64,000 nucleotides of DNA, taken from contig JACRDG010000060.1 in the NCBI GenBank assembly GCA_016218715.1, positions 1 through 64,000 of the forward strand. The letters run 5' to 3'. Each line of letters begins with the position of its first letter. The first letter of the stretch is position 1. The notes under the pieces are model-generated. The model did no database searches. It saw only the letters and a list, made by a program, of their open reading frames with translations, and had not been told where the DNA came from. The translations under genes were made by a program, and so were the position numbers. Below are positions 35,987-43,922 of the stretch, piece after piece. Source of the DNA: Desulfomonile tiedjei (GTDB lineage Bacteria; Desulfobacterota; Desulfomonilia; Desulfomonilales; Desulfomonilaceae).

Positions 35987-37870
35987 ATGTGCGGAATTTG
36001 CGGCGTCTTCTTGGTCGATCCTGAGGCTCGGGTCGATCGCGGCCTCCTGGAACGTATGAACCGGACTCTGATCCATCGAGGCCCCGACGACGAAGGGTAC
36101 TTTGTTTCCGGGTCGTTAGGGCTCGCGATGCGGAGGCTGAGCATTATCGACCTGGGAGGCGGGAAACAGCCGATTGCCAACGAAGACGAATCCGTGTGGA
36201 TCGTGTTCAACGGCGAGATCTACAACTTCCTGGAACTGAGAACAGAACTCGTTTCCAGGGGGCATGTCTTCAAAACCCTCTCCGACACGGAGGTCATCGT
36301 CCATCTGTACGAAGAGATGGGGCCCGACTGTGTGAATCGTCTCAATGGGATGTTCGCCATCGCGATCTGGGATTCGGTGAAGCAGACGCTCCTCCTTGCA
36401 CGGGACCGACTAGGCATCAAGCCGCTGCACTATGCGCTGGAATCGGGAAAACGGCTCGTCTTCGGCAGTGAGATCAAGGCGCTCCTGGCCGCAGGGGTCA
36501 GCCGCGAGCCAGATTACCAGGCGCTGTACGACTATGTTTCGCTCTTGTACGTCCCGACGCCGGATACCGCGTTCGCCGCGGTGAAGAAACTTCCGCCCGG
36601 CTGTGTGCTCACATGCACCCGCGAGGGCATCCAGGTTCGGCAGTACTGGGACGTCCCGCTCCCGCCCGCTGGGGATTGCGGCTCGGGCCGGCAGGACTAT
36701 GACGAGGAAGTGCTCCACCTGGTCGAAACCGCGGTGCGGCGGCACATGATCGCGGATGTCCCAGTTGGGGCGCTCCTGAGCGGCGGACTGGACTCCACCA
36801 CCGTCAGTGCGGTGATGTGCCGCAAGCTTCAGGTCCCTCTGCGGACGTTCACCGTCGGCTTCGACGTCAAATCGTACGACGAATCGGATGATGCGCGGCT
36901 GGTGGCCCAAACCCTGGGGACCGAGCACATGGAACAGGTGGTGTACCCGGGGATGATCGAATCCATTCCCGAGCTTTTGACCTTTTTCGACGAGCCGTTC
37001 GCCGACTATTCGGCGATTCCCACGTTTCTCGTCTCTCGGCTCGCTGCCCGATACGTCAAGGTGGTGCTCACTGGCGACGGCGGCGATGAAGTTTTCGCAG
37101 GATACCCGACGCATGTGGCGTACCGGGTGAGCCGGCTGTTCCGGCTGATACCGGGCGTGATCCGGCGACACGTGATCGCCCCCCTTGTGATGGCCTTGCC
37201 GACATCCATGGAGCGGATCAGCTTCGACTACATGGCCAAGCGTTTCGTGACCGGTGCGGACCTGCCGCTGGAACGCGGCCACTACTGGTGGAAGGTGATC
37301 TTCAACGAGGAGGAGAAAAAGCTTCTCTTCAGACCGGAATTCTTGCAGATGGGATTCGAGGACACGTACAGGACTTTCGATCGCCATTTCAGGACCGCAC
37401 AGCACGCGGATCCGCTCAACCGGCTCCTCTATGTAGACACCAAGACCTTTCTCCTCGATGACAACCTCGCCAAGGTCGATCGGATGACCATGGCCAACTC
37501 CTTGGAAGCACGGGTACCCCTGCTGGACCACGAGATCGTGGAGCGCGTGGCAGTTATCCCGCCGTCCGCCAAGTCGCGGGGCCTTGAGACAAAACGCCTT
37601 CTCAGGAGGGCAGTGCGAGGGCTCCTGCCGCCTGCGATCCGCAAAGGAAAGAAACGAGGATTCACCCCTCCTCTCCCGTTTTGGATCCGGCACGAGCTGA
37701 AGGATTTCATACTCGATTACTTCTCCGAAGAAAGACTCAGGGCCACGGGAATACTCGACGAAACCTACTGCCGCCGCATGCTTGACGACCACTTCGCGGG
37801 AAGGAAGGACAATAACCGGCAGATCTGGACCATAGTCGCACTGGTGTGCTGGCTGGAAAAGATGCGATAA
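35987..37870 (+). CDS. asnB: asparagine synthase (glutamine-hydrolysing)
   Basis: Glutamine-dependent asparagine synthetase of 627 residues. The start at 35987 is fixed by MCGICGVF: after Met removal Cys is the N-terminal nucleophile of the glutaminase domain. The synthetase domain (from about residue 250) has the PP-loop LLSGGLDSTTVS and the late EARVPLLDHEIVE. In clusters with glycosyltransferases these enzymes often amidate a sugar or peptide rather than make asparagine, and its position 25 bases after a GT2 gene allows that. Free asparagine synthesis remains the default. Confidence 0.94.
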   Translation: MCGICGVFLVDPEARVDRGLLERMNRTLIHRGPDDEGYFVSGSLGLAMRRLSIIDLGGGKQPIANEDESVWIVFNGEIYNFLELRTELVSRGHVFKTLSDTEVIVHLYEEMGPDCVNRLNGMFAIAIWDSVKQTLLLARDRLGIKPLHYALESGKRLVFGSEIKALLAAGVSREPDYQALYDYVSLLYVPTPDTAFAAVKKLPPGCVLTCTREGIQVRQYWDVPLPPAGDCGSGRQDYDEEVLHLVETAVRRHMIADVPVGALLSGGLDSTTVSAVMCRKLQVPLRTFTVGFDVKSYDESDDARLVAQTLGTEHMEQVVYPGMIESIPELLTFFDEPFADYSAIPTFLVSRLAARYVKVVLTGDGGDEVFAGYPTHVAYRVSRLFRLIPGVIRRHVIAPLVMALPTSMERISFDYMAKRFVTGADLPLERGHYWWKVIFNEEEKKLLFRPEFLQMGFEDTYRTFDRHFRTAQHADPLNRLLYVDTKTFLLDDNLAKVDRMTMANSLEARVPLLDHEIVERVAVIPPSAKSRGLETKRLLRRAVRGLLPPAIRKGKKRGFTPPLPFWIRHELKDFILDYFSEERLRATGILDETYCRRMLDDHFAGRKDNNRQIWTIVALVCWLEKMR

Positions 37871-38004
37871 TGAGATAGGAACTCCTCGGCCCTCCGGAAC
37901 GAGATCTCTGGACGTCGACCAAACGGAAGGATGCCGAGAATTCGGGCCATAGGGACCGCTGGCGCCATGTTGAATTTCTAGAAACCGCAAGCAAGGTGGT
38001 GAAC

Positions 38005-39438
38005 ATGAAACACAGGGTCTTGATCATGCGGTGCGACGAGTACCGAGCCGACGCCATTGCAGGGATCATCAAGGAAGGGATGGAAGAGCTGGGCGTCAAA
38101 CCCTTCGGCAAAACCTTGCTCAAACCGAACTGTGTCGCAGCCCACCCGGAGTTGTTCCCTCACGCGTTTACCCGGGCCGAGTTCCTCGAGGGTGCCATCC
38201 TGGCGATGAAAGCCAAAGGGGAAGCTGTCACGGAACTCGGTGTCGCCGAACGATCCGGGATCACCATCCCCACGCGCTGGTGTTTCAAGAACGCCGGGTA
38301 CGACGAGGTGATCGCGCGGAACCGCGTTAGGGCCACCTACCTCGACGAAATGAAGCACGTCTCCGTTGAACTGAAGCACAAGGATCGTCTTCGGGATTTC
38401 ATCTTTGTCCCCAAGCCGATTGCCGAGTGCGACTTCCTGGTGAACTTGCCAAAATTCAAGGCTCATCCCTGGACCAGGTTGACCCTCGCGTTGAAGAACT
38501 ACATCGGCCTCCAGGACGACCGACACAGGCTTGTCGACCACAACAGCTTCCTGGAACACAAAATCGTCGACCTGCAGGAAGTCGTTCAGTCGAGCTTCAT
38601 AGCGATCGACGCGATCTCGGCAGGCCAGAAAATGATGTTGACCCCGACTCCTTTCCACATGGGAGCCATAATCATGGGCTCCAACGCCTGCGCTGTGGAC
38701 ACCGTCGGATGTCACATCGTTCACGTCAAACCGCAGGATCTGGTTCACCTCCGAATGGCTGCTGAACGAGGATTCGGCCCTCTCGACCTGAGCGATATCG
38801 AGGTCGGCGGCGACTTTCCTCTGGACGAGATCCAGGAGCGCTGCACCGAATTCCAGTTCTGCCTGGAGCGTGTCGACCGGTATTTCGGTCCGGACGGCAA
38901 CCTCGCATGCTCGGTAGGAGCATTCCCGGAAGACCACTCGCGGGACTATTGCTGGGGCGGATGTCCAGGCGCACTCCAGGAAGCGGTCCACATATTCCGC
39001 GTGTACTACCCCGATATACTCCAGGAGATGAAGAAGGTCAGGTACGTAGTGGGGAAGGTGGAAGCACCCCTGAATCTGGAGGACGGGGAACGGGTCCTCT
39101 TTGCCGGGGATTGCACGAGTTGGCAAGGAAACCTGAATGGGGAGAAGCTCGCCATCGCCGGTTCGTACAGGACCAGGGCGGAAGTCGATGCCCACAAAAC
39201 CCGATCTAACGACATGATCCTCAAGATCGTCGGCCAACTCTGGGAGTGTTTCAAGAGCAGGTCATCCCGGCACTTGCACGCTCGCGGTTGCCCGGTGTCG
39301 GTTGCGGCCCACGTGAACTACCTTTCCGCGCTCGGTGGCGTCAAGAATCCCAACTTCGACCCGAGGAACGTTCTTTCAGTCAACTGGGCTTACCTGCAGA
39401 TGCGGCTACATCGCTTCTGGAACCACCTTTTTGGATGA
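38005..39438 (+). CDS. DUF362 domain protein
   Basis: A 477-residue DUF362 protein. DUF362 members are often fused to ferredoxin-like clusters; here only isolated cysteines are seen (CWGGCPGA near residue 315), without a CxxCxxC motif. Core features are LLKPNCVAAHPE, the NLPKFKAHPWTRLTLALKNYIG stretch and MGSNACAVDTVGCH. ATG 38005 has AAGGTGG seven bases ahead and is preferred to GTG 37996. It begins 134 bases after asnB. Function unknown. Confidence 0.85.
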   Translation: MKHRVLIMRCDEYRADAIAGIIKEGMEELGVKPFGKTLLKPNCVAAHPELFPHAFTRAEFLEGAILAMKAKGEAVTELGVAERSGITIPTRWCFKNAGYDEVIARNRVRATYLDEMKHVSVELKHKDRLRDFIFVPKPIAECDFLVNLPKFKAHPWTRLTLALKNYIGLQDDRHRLVDHNSFLEHKIVDLQEVVQSSFIAIDAISAGQKMMLTPTPFHMGAIIMGSNACAVDTVGCHIVHVKPQDLVHLRMAAERGFGPLDLSDIEVGGDFPLDEIQERCTEFQFCLERVDRYFGPDGNLACSVGAFPEDHSRDYCWGGCPGALQEAVHIFRVYYPDILQEMKKVRYVVGKVEAPLNLEDGERVLFAGDCTSWQGNLNGEKLAIAGSYRTRAEVDAHKTRSNDMILKIVGQLWECFKSRSSRHLHARGCPVSVAAHVNYLSALGGVKNPNFDPRNVLSVNWAYLQMRLHRFWNHLFG

Positions 39439-39785
39439 GTCGCAGAGACTCTTCCTCGTCCTACCAACTCCCCTAGCTAAAAAGCTACGACGAATGATGA
39501 AAACCGGGCAGTAGGACCGGCATCTTGCCGATCGATACCTGCCGGCTTCATAGGAATGCGCGATCAACGAAGTAGTACTGCTGAAGGGCGCTCCTGGGAA
39601 GTCTCCGGAGCGCAGTCAGGCTGTGCCGTCCGCAGCGGAGGAGACCTCTCGGGAAAAGCCCTTGGTAGTCCCCAGTCCAATATTGCCTGGTTAAAAGCGC
39701 ATTGGTGTCAGTGATGCAATTGCGGGTTCAAGCAGGCGACTCCTGAGAATCAATGCGACGCAGGTTCCCCGCCATCAGCTACACC
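39439..39785. other. intergenic with a partial palindromic repeat
   Basis: Between convergent genes. The part at 39513-39545 holds the inverse of the core CGGCAAGATGCCGG, related to the repeat at 2362. No gene or clear terminator. Confidence 0.4.
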
Positions 39786-41543
39786 TTACCGGAGAACGAG
39801 AAGGAGCCACACGCTCGCGATAACGAGGCTGATGCAGGTCACCGGCGCACCATGCTTCAGGAATTCGTAGAACGTGATTCTGTACCCGGATTTCTCGGCA
39901 AGACCCACGGCGATGACATTCGCCGACGCCCCGATAATCGTGCCGTTGCCGCCGAAACACGCCCCCAGCGCCAGGGCCCACCAGAGCACGCCACTTTCAG
40001 CCCCTGGAATAGATTTGCTCAGAAATGCCACCACAGGGAGCATGGTAGCGGTGAACGGGATATTGTCCACAATCGCAGATAAGATCGCGGAAATCCAGAG
40101 GATAAACAGTATGGCCAGCACGAGGTTCCCCTTGCAGACCCACATCAATCGGTCCGCGACGTATTGGAGGATACCGGTCTGTTCCGCAGCGCCCACAATG
40201 ATGAACAGCATGATGAAGAAGACCAGGGACGACCACTCCACATCTCGTTCGAGGACGTGCACGATGTCGCTTCCACTGAGCAGGAGAATCAAGGCAGCCC
40301 CGAGAAGCGCAGCGACGCTGACCTCCATGTGAAGCGCACCATGGAGCAGGAACAACACTATGACACCCAGAAGGACGGTCGAGCCCACCCAGAGGAGCCT
40401 GGCGTCGGTTATTCGATATTTCTCTTTGAGGAAACCGACCAGGTCCGCGACCTTTTCCACTTTGGCCTCCCCGTACTCTCGGCCATAGTACCACCTGGTG
40501 TAGAGAATCTGCGCTACCATCGTCACAAAAACCACAGGACCCAGTGACATGAGGAAATCGTTGAAAGTGAGCCCTGCGTACGAACCGATCATGATATTGG
40601 GCGGGTCACCGATGAGCGTCGAGGTTCCTCCGAAATTCGACGCCATGATCTCCGGCAGCAGAAGAGCGAAAGGTGAAACCCTGAGAATCACGGATAGCTC
40701 GATGGTCACAGGGGTCAGCAGAAGCATGGTTGTCACATTGTCGAGAAATGCGCTCAGGACGGCAGTTATCACACAAAGGAGTGCGGCCAGCAGGAAAGTC
40801 TTTCCTCCAGTCAAACGGAAGGACATGTACGCCATCCACTGGAACACTCCGGATTCCTTCAAGACGCCGACAACGACCATCATCCCCATGAGGAGAAAGA
40901 TTACGTTCCAGTCCACAGCCTTGAGGCACTGGTGGAAGGTAAGCACCTGGTACGCCGGGTCGAAGTGCCCCGCGGTGTGCGTTATGGCGAGAAGCACGGC
41001 GGCACCGAGGAGCGCTGCCAGCGTCCGGTGCATGAGTTCGAGCGAGATGAGGGCGTAAATGCCCACGAGCACCGCCAGAGCGATCCAAAAGGAAGCGCCC
41101 ACGTCCCGCTGGAGTGTCACCTTGAATTGACCGGTGAAGTGGTGGATACCCTTGGCGTCAACCCCCTGGTCGACGATGCCGACGGCCTCGACGGGCGGGG
41201 AAGTCTTGAAAGCGGGTTTTTGGAACTGGAGAGACCACTTGGTATTCCGTACGGTGTCAGGCGGAGCGTGAATCCTGATCTGGAACAGGCCGTTATCGCC
41301 GGTTTCAGGTTTCATCCGGGCCCTGCCGCCCGCTGAAGCGGAGTCGTTCATTACAAAAGGGCGGCCGTCGGCAAAGACCTCCAGCCGGACCTCATCGAGA
41401 GGGCTCCCTGTGGCGTCCTCGACGCTTCCCTGGAGAATCAACACCGCAATTGGCGGAGCCAGCTCTTCGCTCCGGCTGACGTCCGCCATCGAAATCATCG
41501 CTACGATGAAGACCAACCCTATGACATATAAACGTTTCACCAT
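39786..41543 (-). CDS. ion transporter of the IT superfamily (ArsB/NhaD-like) with a periplasmic domain
   Basis: A 585-residue membrane protein. The first 30 residues are a signal segment, residues about 35-145 form a beta-rich extracytoplasmic domain (carboxypeptidase-regulatory-like), and the rest has about 11-12 membrane helices. The two repeats typical of the IT superfamily appear as FLDNVTTMLLLTP with GGTSTLIGDPPNI, and VDNIPFTATMLP with GGNGTIIGASANV. This fits ArsB/NhaD/citrate-type carriers; the substrate cannot be assigned. ATG 41543 has GGGAG eight bases upstream. The N-terminal domain is not usual for the family. Confidence 0.85.
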   Translation of the reverse strand: MVKRLYVIGLVFIVAMISMADVSRSEELAPPIAVLILQGSVEDATGSPLDEVRLEVFADGRPFVMNDSASAGGRARMKPETGDNGLFQIRIHAPPDTVRNTKWSLQFQKPAFKTSPPVEAVGIVDQGVDAKGIHHFTGQFKVTLQRDVGASFWIALAVLVGIYALISLELMHRTLAALLGAAVLLAITHTAGHFDPAYQVLTFHQCLKAVDWNVIFLLMGMMVVVGVLKESGVFQWMAYMSFRLTGGKTFLLAALLCVITAVLSAFLDNVTTMLLLTPVTIELSVILRVSPFALLLPEIMASNFGGTSTLIGDPPNIMIGSYAGLTFNDFLMSLGPVVFVTMVAQILYTRWYYGREYGEAKVEKVADLVGFLKEKYRITDARLLWVGSTVLLGVIVLFLLHGALHMEVSVAALLGAALILLLSGSDIVHVLERDVEWSSLVFFIMLFIIVGAAEQTGILQYVADRLMWVCKGNLVLAILFILWISAILSAIVDNIPFTATMLPVVAFLSKSIPGAESGVLWWALALGACFGGNGTIIGASANVIAVGLAEKSGYRITFYEFLKHGAPVTCISLVIASVWLLLVLR

Positions 41544-41834
41544 CGTTTGCTCCCTTTCTGTACCTTCGTCCAAAACGCGGAGCTATACACCCGCGCCAGG
41601 TGGTGCACGCGCCGCTTCCCCGCTCTATTATCCAGCATAGCCCCGACTGGGGCAGTCATAGGCCGTATTGGTTATATCATATTGAGCGTGAGTGAGGGTG
41701 ACTGTAACGGCGTGGGACTGCCGGGCATGCGACGAACCGTCTTCTCTGGGCCGAGCGGTTCCGAGGTGTGCTGCAGCAAGGTCTCTTGCAGCAGACGACA
41801 CCCGGTGCCCGTCAAGAGGAAAGTATCGGCTGTC
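41544..41834. other. intergenic, nothing recognised
   Basis: No gene is visible. Genes on both sides run on the minus strand but the gap makes a shared transcript uncertain. Confidence 0.3.
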
Positions 41835-42827
41835 CTACCCTTCGTTCCCCGGTTTCCGTTCCTCGAGGGTGAACCCCTTCATGCGCAGGCCTGGTCGCTT
41901 GGAGACCGTGGATTCCGGTGATTGCGCGGGTAGAGACGACTGCACGCCCCACTTGAACTTGGCGGGTGTTGTTTCGGCGTTCACGGAGGGGACTGAGGAC
42001 TGCTTCCGAGGACCGGCGGACGATCCGGGCGGTGCGGCAACGTCAGCACTTGTCTGTTCGTCTTCCCCGGCAGCGACAAGGTTGAACCGTTTCAAGTTCC
42101 CGGTCTCGTCACTCACCGTGGCCTGACGTACGTTCATCCGTTCCTGATCGAGGTCCACAACGAGTCGATAGGCTTTCTTTCTGTCCTTGCGATCCACCAA
42201 TTCCACATAGACGAGGTTGTCGGTAATCCCAGCCGTTTTCACCACCATCCTTGCGTCGGCCTGATTGGTGGACGAAATCGCCGGCGACACTGACTTGCTC
42301 GGCGCGAGGGATTCTCTCCCTGCAGGGTGTCCTCTGGTCACCACCGACCCGCGAGGGAGCCCCCCTGCCGGGTTCACGTTTGCTTTTCCGCCAGGTCCAG
42401 TCCCGAGCGTGAGGCGCACCGTAACCATGTCGGCGGCCTGCTCGATCTTGAAGGCCGGTACCGGACGATCCCCAAAATCGACCACCAGTCTCGACCGTGA
42501 TTCCACCGAACCTATTCGAATCTCGTTGATCGGGTCCCGATGTACCGCGATCTTCCCGGGAATCTTACCCAGTCCGGTTGACTCGAAATCGAGCACCAGC
42601 CTGAAAGGCTTCCCCATCACAAACGCGGAGTGTTTCCCTATCTCCCCTTCGAACCGGATCGTGAGCTGCGTCATGTCAGGATTGAGACGCACCGCGGTTA
42701 TCCGTCCTCGTTCCTCACCCGCTCCGGACGTGGCCGCAGCGAGGAGCAACACGAGGGAAACCGCAAGCGTCAGCCACTTCGTCCGTGCGCCTTCTCTGTT
42801 GGTCATGTTTGGTGTTTCAGGTACCAT
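41835..42827 (-). CDS. AMIN-domain exported protein
   Basis: A periplasmic protein of about 330 residues. An AMIN domain occupies about residues 40-130 (RGRITAVRLNPDMTQLTIRFEG, GKPFRLVLDFESTG, INEIRIGSVESRSRLVVDF). A second AMIN-like stretch may follow after an Ala/Pro/Ser-rich linker (NLVYVELVDRKDRKKAYRLVVDLD is too long to be chance). AMIN domains bind peptidoglycan or the envelope. The start is unsure: ATG 42827 (chosen) or 42806; the signal peptide is WLTLAVSLVLLLAAATSG. A promoter at 42866-42894 would begin transcription after the more upstream ATG at 42875, excluding it. Confidence 0.8.
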   Translation of the reverse strand: MVPETPNMTNREGARTKWLTLAVSLVLLLAAATSGAGEERGRITAVRLNPDMTQLTIRFEGEIGKHSAFVMGKPFRLVLDFESTGLGKIPGKIAVHRDPINEIRIGSVESRSRLVVDFGDRPVPAFKIEQAADMVTVRLTLGTGPGGKANVNPAGGLPRGSVVTRGHPAGRESLAPSKSVSPAISSTNQADARMVVKTAGITDNLVYVELVDRKDRKKAYRLVVDLDQERMNVRQATVSDETGNLKRFNLVAAGEDEQTSADVAAPPGSSAGPRKQSSVPSVNAETTPAKFKWGVQSSLPAQSPESTVSKRPGLRMKGFTLEERKPGNEG

Positions 42828-42865
42828 AGCTGCCCGGCCGCTCTCAGACAAACATCGTTCGAGCG

Positions 42866-42894
42866 AGGGTACCATACCAGAGGGCTTATGTCAA
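42866..42894 (-). promoter_or_regulatory. promoter for the AMIN gene
   Basis: Reading on the minus strand, TTGACA (42889-42894), 17 bases, TACCCT (42866-42871). Confidence 0.5.
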
Positions 42895-43186
42895 AATAAT
42901 TCTAATGATTAAGGTGTTAACGATGTTCGCTCAACTTATTTATTATGTATTCATATCTCTGTTTTGATATATCAGGTGATACCTATCGGGGCTATCATCC
43001 GGCGCGTCCGTGGCCCGCAGTCCCATGAGGACGTTGCAGGAAGGGACCATGTGTGCGATAACATTTCCGGGAAAGCCGACTGGCCGACCTGCGAGGATTC
43101 AGACAACGATTCATAGCGCTCGGAACGCGTGAGACAGCGGAAATTCCCTCAAGGCCGAGCCTTCCGAGAGCCCCAGGTATCCTGTA
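42895..43186. other. AT-rich intergenic between divergent genes
   Basis: The stretch 42895-42975 is notably AT-rich compared with its surroundings. No gene is seen; it should contain the promoter of the plus-strand methyltransferase. Confidence 0.35.
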
Positions 43187-43894
43187 ATGCTGTATGATCG
43201 TGGCGAGTTACTTCCGGTTACGACGGAACCCGCCGTCGAGGTGCCGCTTAAGCTCTTGCCACGCGAGAGCTATGACGGGGTTGATGAGTTCGACCCGATT
43301 CGCTACTACTTCTGGCCGATTCTCGGCCCAATGTATCGGCGAAGGGTAGAGTTATGTCTCGGGGAGTGCAAACCCGGCAAGCGGGTCCTGGAAGTCGGTT
43401 TCGGCGCCGGTGCTACGTTTGTGAACCTGCACGATCTGTATCAGGAGATCCACGGCTTGGATCTCTCAGCTTCCGTGGAACGGGTCGGCGAAGTTTACCA
43501 TCGGATGGGGATCGATGTTCACCTGCGGAACGGCAACGTTCTCGATATGCCGTACGAGGACTCTTCGTTCGACACCGTACTACTGATAAGCATTCTGGAG
43601 CACGTACGTCCGGCTGAACTCCCACGGGCCTTCTCGGAGATCGCCCGGCTGCTTAAGGTCGGCGGGCAGGTGGTGTACGGCGTCCCGATCAATCGCCCGA
43701 TCACGACGTGGGCATTCCGATTGTTGGGACATCGCATTAGCGAGCATCATTTCTCCACTGAGGTCGACGTGAGAAATGCTGCCTCACAGGCGCTGAGAGG
43801 AGTGCGTCTCGTCCGTATGCTGAGCAGGCCATCCTTTCTTGGGCCGGTCTATGAGGTAGGGCATTTTATGAAAGACCGGCCTCGAACAGGCTGA
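43187..43894 (+). CDS. class I SAM-dependent methyltransferase
   Basis: A 235-residue soluble methyltransferase. Motif I is VLEVGFGAGATFVNL, motif II LDLSASVERV, motif III-like YEDSSFDTVLLISILEHV, then GGQVVYGVP. The pattern is the generic Methyltransf_11 group and the substrate is unknown. The ATG is at 43187. The TPR membrane-protein gene starts 29 bases downstream, so the two are likely co-transcribed and may act on the same envelope component. Confidence 0.85.
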   Translation: MLYDRGELLPVTTEPAVEVPLKLLPRESYDGVDEFDPIRYYFWPILGPMYRRRVELCLGECKPGKRVLEVGFGAGATFVNLHDLYQEIHGLDLSASVERVGEVYHRMGIDVHLRNGNVLDMPYEDSSFDTVLLISILEHVRPAELPRAFSEIARLLKVGGQVVYGVPINRPITTWAFRLLGHRISEHHFSTEVDVRNAASQALRGVRLVRMLSRPSFLGPVYEVGHFMKDRPRTG

Positions 43895-43922
43895 TAGATG
43901 TGCCGGACGTTGGGAACTGCAC

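Noticed and set aside
34972-36210. 412-codon minus-strand frame over the glycosyltransferase
   Set aside because: Antisense shadow; the plus-strand GT2 motifs are decisive.
36410-37990. 526-codon minus-strand frame over asnB
   Set aside because: Shadow of a well-recognised gene; composition is His/Arg/Pro-rich with no motif.
37978-39237. 419-codon minus-strand frame over the DUF362 gene
   Set aside because: Antisense shadow with no recognisable domain or binding site.
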